Assembly (NCBI GenBank): GCA_024233785.1
Contig: JACKPD010000003.1
Location: 62,001-126,000 of the forward strand
Direction: 5' to 3'
Length of the DNA: 64,000 nucleotides
DNA from: Spirochaetales bacterium
GTDB lineage: Bacteria > Spirochaetota > Spirochaetia > CADAEX01
Numbering within the stretch: the stretch's first letter is position 1; every line of letters begins with the position of its first letter. Of the stretch, positions 63,359 to 64,000 are shown piece by piece. The notes beneath the pieces were generated by a model that did no database searches, was not told the origin of the DNA, and was given only the letters and a program-made list of their open reading frames with translations. The translations under genes were made by a program, and so were the position numbers.

Positions 63359-64000
63359 TTATTTTAAGGAGAGCCATTTATCTTTTAAGGACTGGATAAA
63401 ACCGCTTTTCTCTTTCATCATTATCCAGACATCGATGTAATTTTTAAGGACTTGATCATCCTGGGGAACAAGAAGCCCTATAGCATTGCCGTACCTGGGC
63501 CCGTCAACTTCCACGATTGCGAGTTCCTTGTAGGTTTTAATAAGCTGGGAAGCTTCAATATTGCTTGTCACAGAAATATCAGCCCTGCCTGCAAGCAGTT
63601 CCTGGTAATCCCTGGCAGGAGCCTCAACAGTCCTGATTTCAGCTTCGGGAAAAAGGTTTCTAGCCTGCTCCTCGAATACTGTCCCCAGGGTTGCAGCGAC
63701 TTTTACCCCTTTTCTGTTTATGGAATCCCACCCGCTGAAACTGCCTGCATTTTTCTTTAAGGTAAGAGGCACTGTTCCAACATCCACGACAGGCAGGGTG
63801 TAGCCCGCGGTCCTTGCCCTTCCCATATTATAGGAGGCGCCGGTAGTAATATCATACTTTCCCGATGCAATACCTGTTACAAGGTTTTTCCAGTCTGTCG
63901 CGACCCATTCAACCTTAACACCCATATCAGATGCAAGCTGCTTCACAAGATCAATATCATATCCCGCGTATTCGCCGGTTGTAGAGTCTTTGAAACTCAT
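63359..64000 (-). CDS. Amino-acid-type substrate-binding protein (5' end beyond window)
   Basis: Type II periplasmic binding fold (SBP_bac_3): FKDSTTGEYAGYDIDLVKQL, MGVKVEWVATDWKNLVTGIA, GKYDITTGASYNMGRARTAG and a conserved hinge RADISVTSNIEASQLIKTY. The 213 visible residues lack the signal peptide and first strand, which lie past 64000. The sequence YTLPVVDVGTVPLTLKKN is reminiscent of cyclohexadienyl-dehydratase (PheC)-like proteins of the same fold, but the linked permease favours a transport role. Confidence 0.88.
   Translation of the reverse strand: MSFKDSTTGEYAGYDIDLVKQLASDMGVKVEWVATDWKNLVTGIASGKYDITTGASYNMGRARTAGYTLPVVDVGTVPLTLKKNAGSFSGWDSINRKGVKVAATLGTVFEEQARNLFPEAEIRTVEAPARDYQELLAGRADISVTSNIEASQLIKTYKELAIVEVDGPRYGNAIGLLVPQDDQVLKNYIDVWIMMKEKSGFIQSLKDKWLSLK

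Overview
The window is a 64 kb piece of a chromosome of moderate G+C content, most probably from a spirochaete (phylum Spirochaetota). Four things point there: a 1184-residue membrane-anchored coiled-coil protein of the kind called SpiroCoCo; Asn instead of Ser at the rifampicin-contact position of RpoB; a long-form ribose-phosphate pyrophosphokinase; and a BMP-type lipoprotein with its own ABC importer. I cannot name the genus. There are no rRNA genes, CRISPR arrays, intact transposons or phage genes. Three tRNA genes are present.

Almost everything from 1 to 52 kb is on the minus strand. From right to left within that block: (i) prs, an FGGY sugar kinase and a large sensor kinase (46987-52007); (ii) a nearly unbroken transcription and translation supercluster (19304-46891) in the order tRNA-Thr, rpmG, tRNA-Trp, secE, nusG, rplKAJL, rpoBC, rpsL, rpsG, tuf, then the S10, spc and alpha operons ending in rplQ and an intrinsic terminator; fusA, infA, adk and map are not in their common places; (iii) a large acidic membrane protein followed by rny-ymdB-tlyA; (iv) ptsI-der plus an exported papain-like protein, then a HAD phosphatase and the SpiroCoCo gene; (v) grpE-dnaK-dnaJ, with dnaJ cut by the window edge. 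Only the GerMN-domain protein at 12.2 kb runs the other way.

From 52 to 64 kb the genes are more accessory: a plus-strand BMP lipoprotein and ABC transporter operon (riboflavin- or nucleoside-type), a minus-strand KamA/EpmB-like radical SAM enzyme, a plus-strand unknown protein resembling a highly diverged sigma factor, rdgB-pepF, tRNA-Leu(GAG) with a 200-bp-period duplication of its 3' end and terminator, an aldo/keto reductase, and an amino-acid ABC permease and binding protein (the latter cut by the window edge).

The least ordinary features are small. Several promoters sit so close to the start codon that the mRNAs should be leaderless or nearly so (ptsI, aldo/keto reductase, HAD gene). 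The ribosomal supercluster has strongly structured spacers at rplK, rplL, rpoB and tuf. The tRNA-Leu locus carries a structured non-coding insert between direct repeats. The sigma-like protein and the acidic repeat-bearing membrane protein are the best candidates for undescribed biology. I found no clear new multi-gene system. All functions are read from sequence motifs and gene order; no database search was run.
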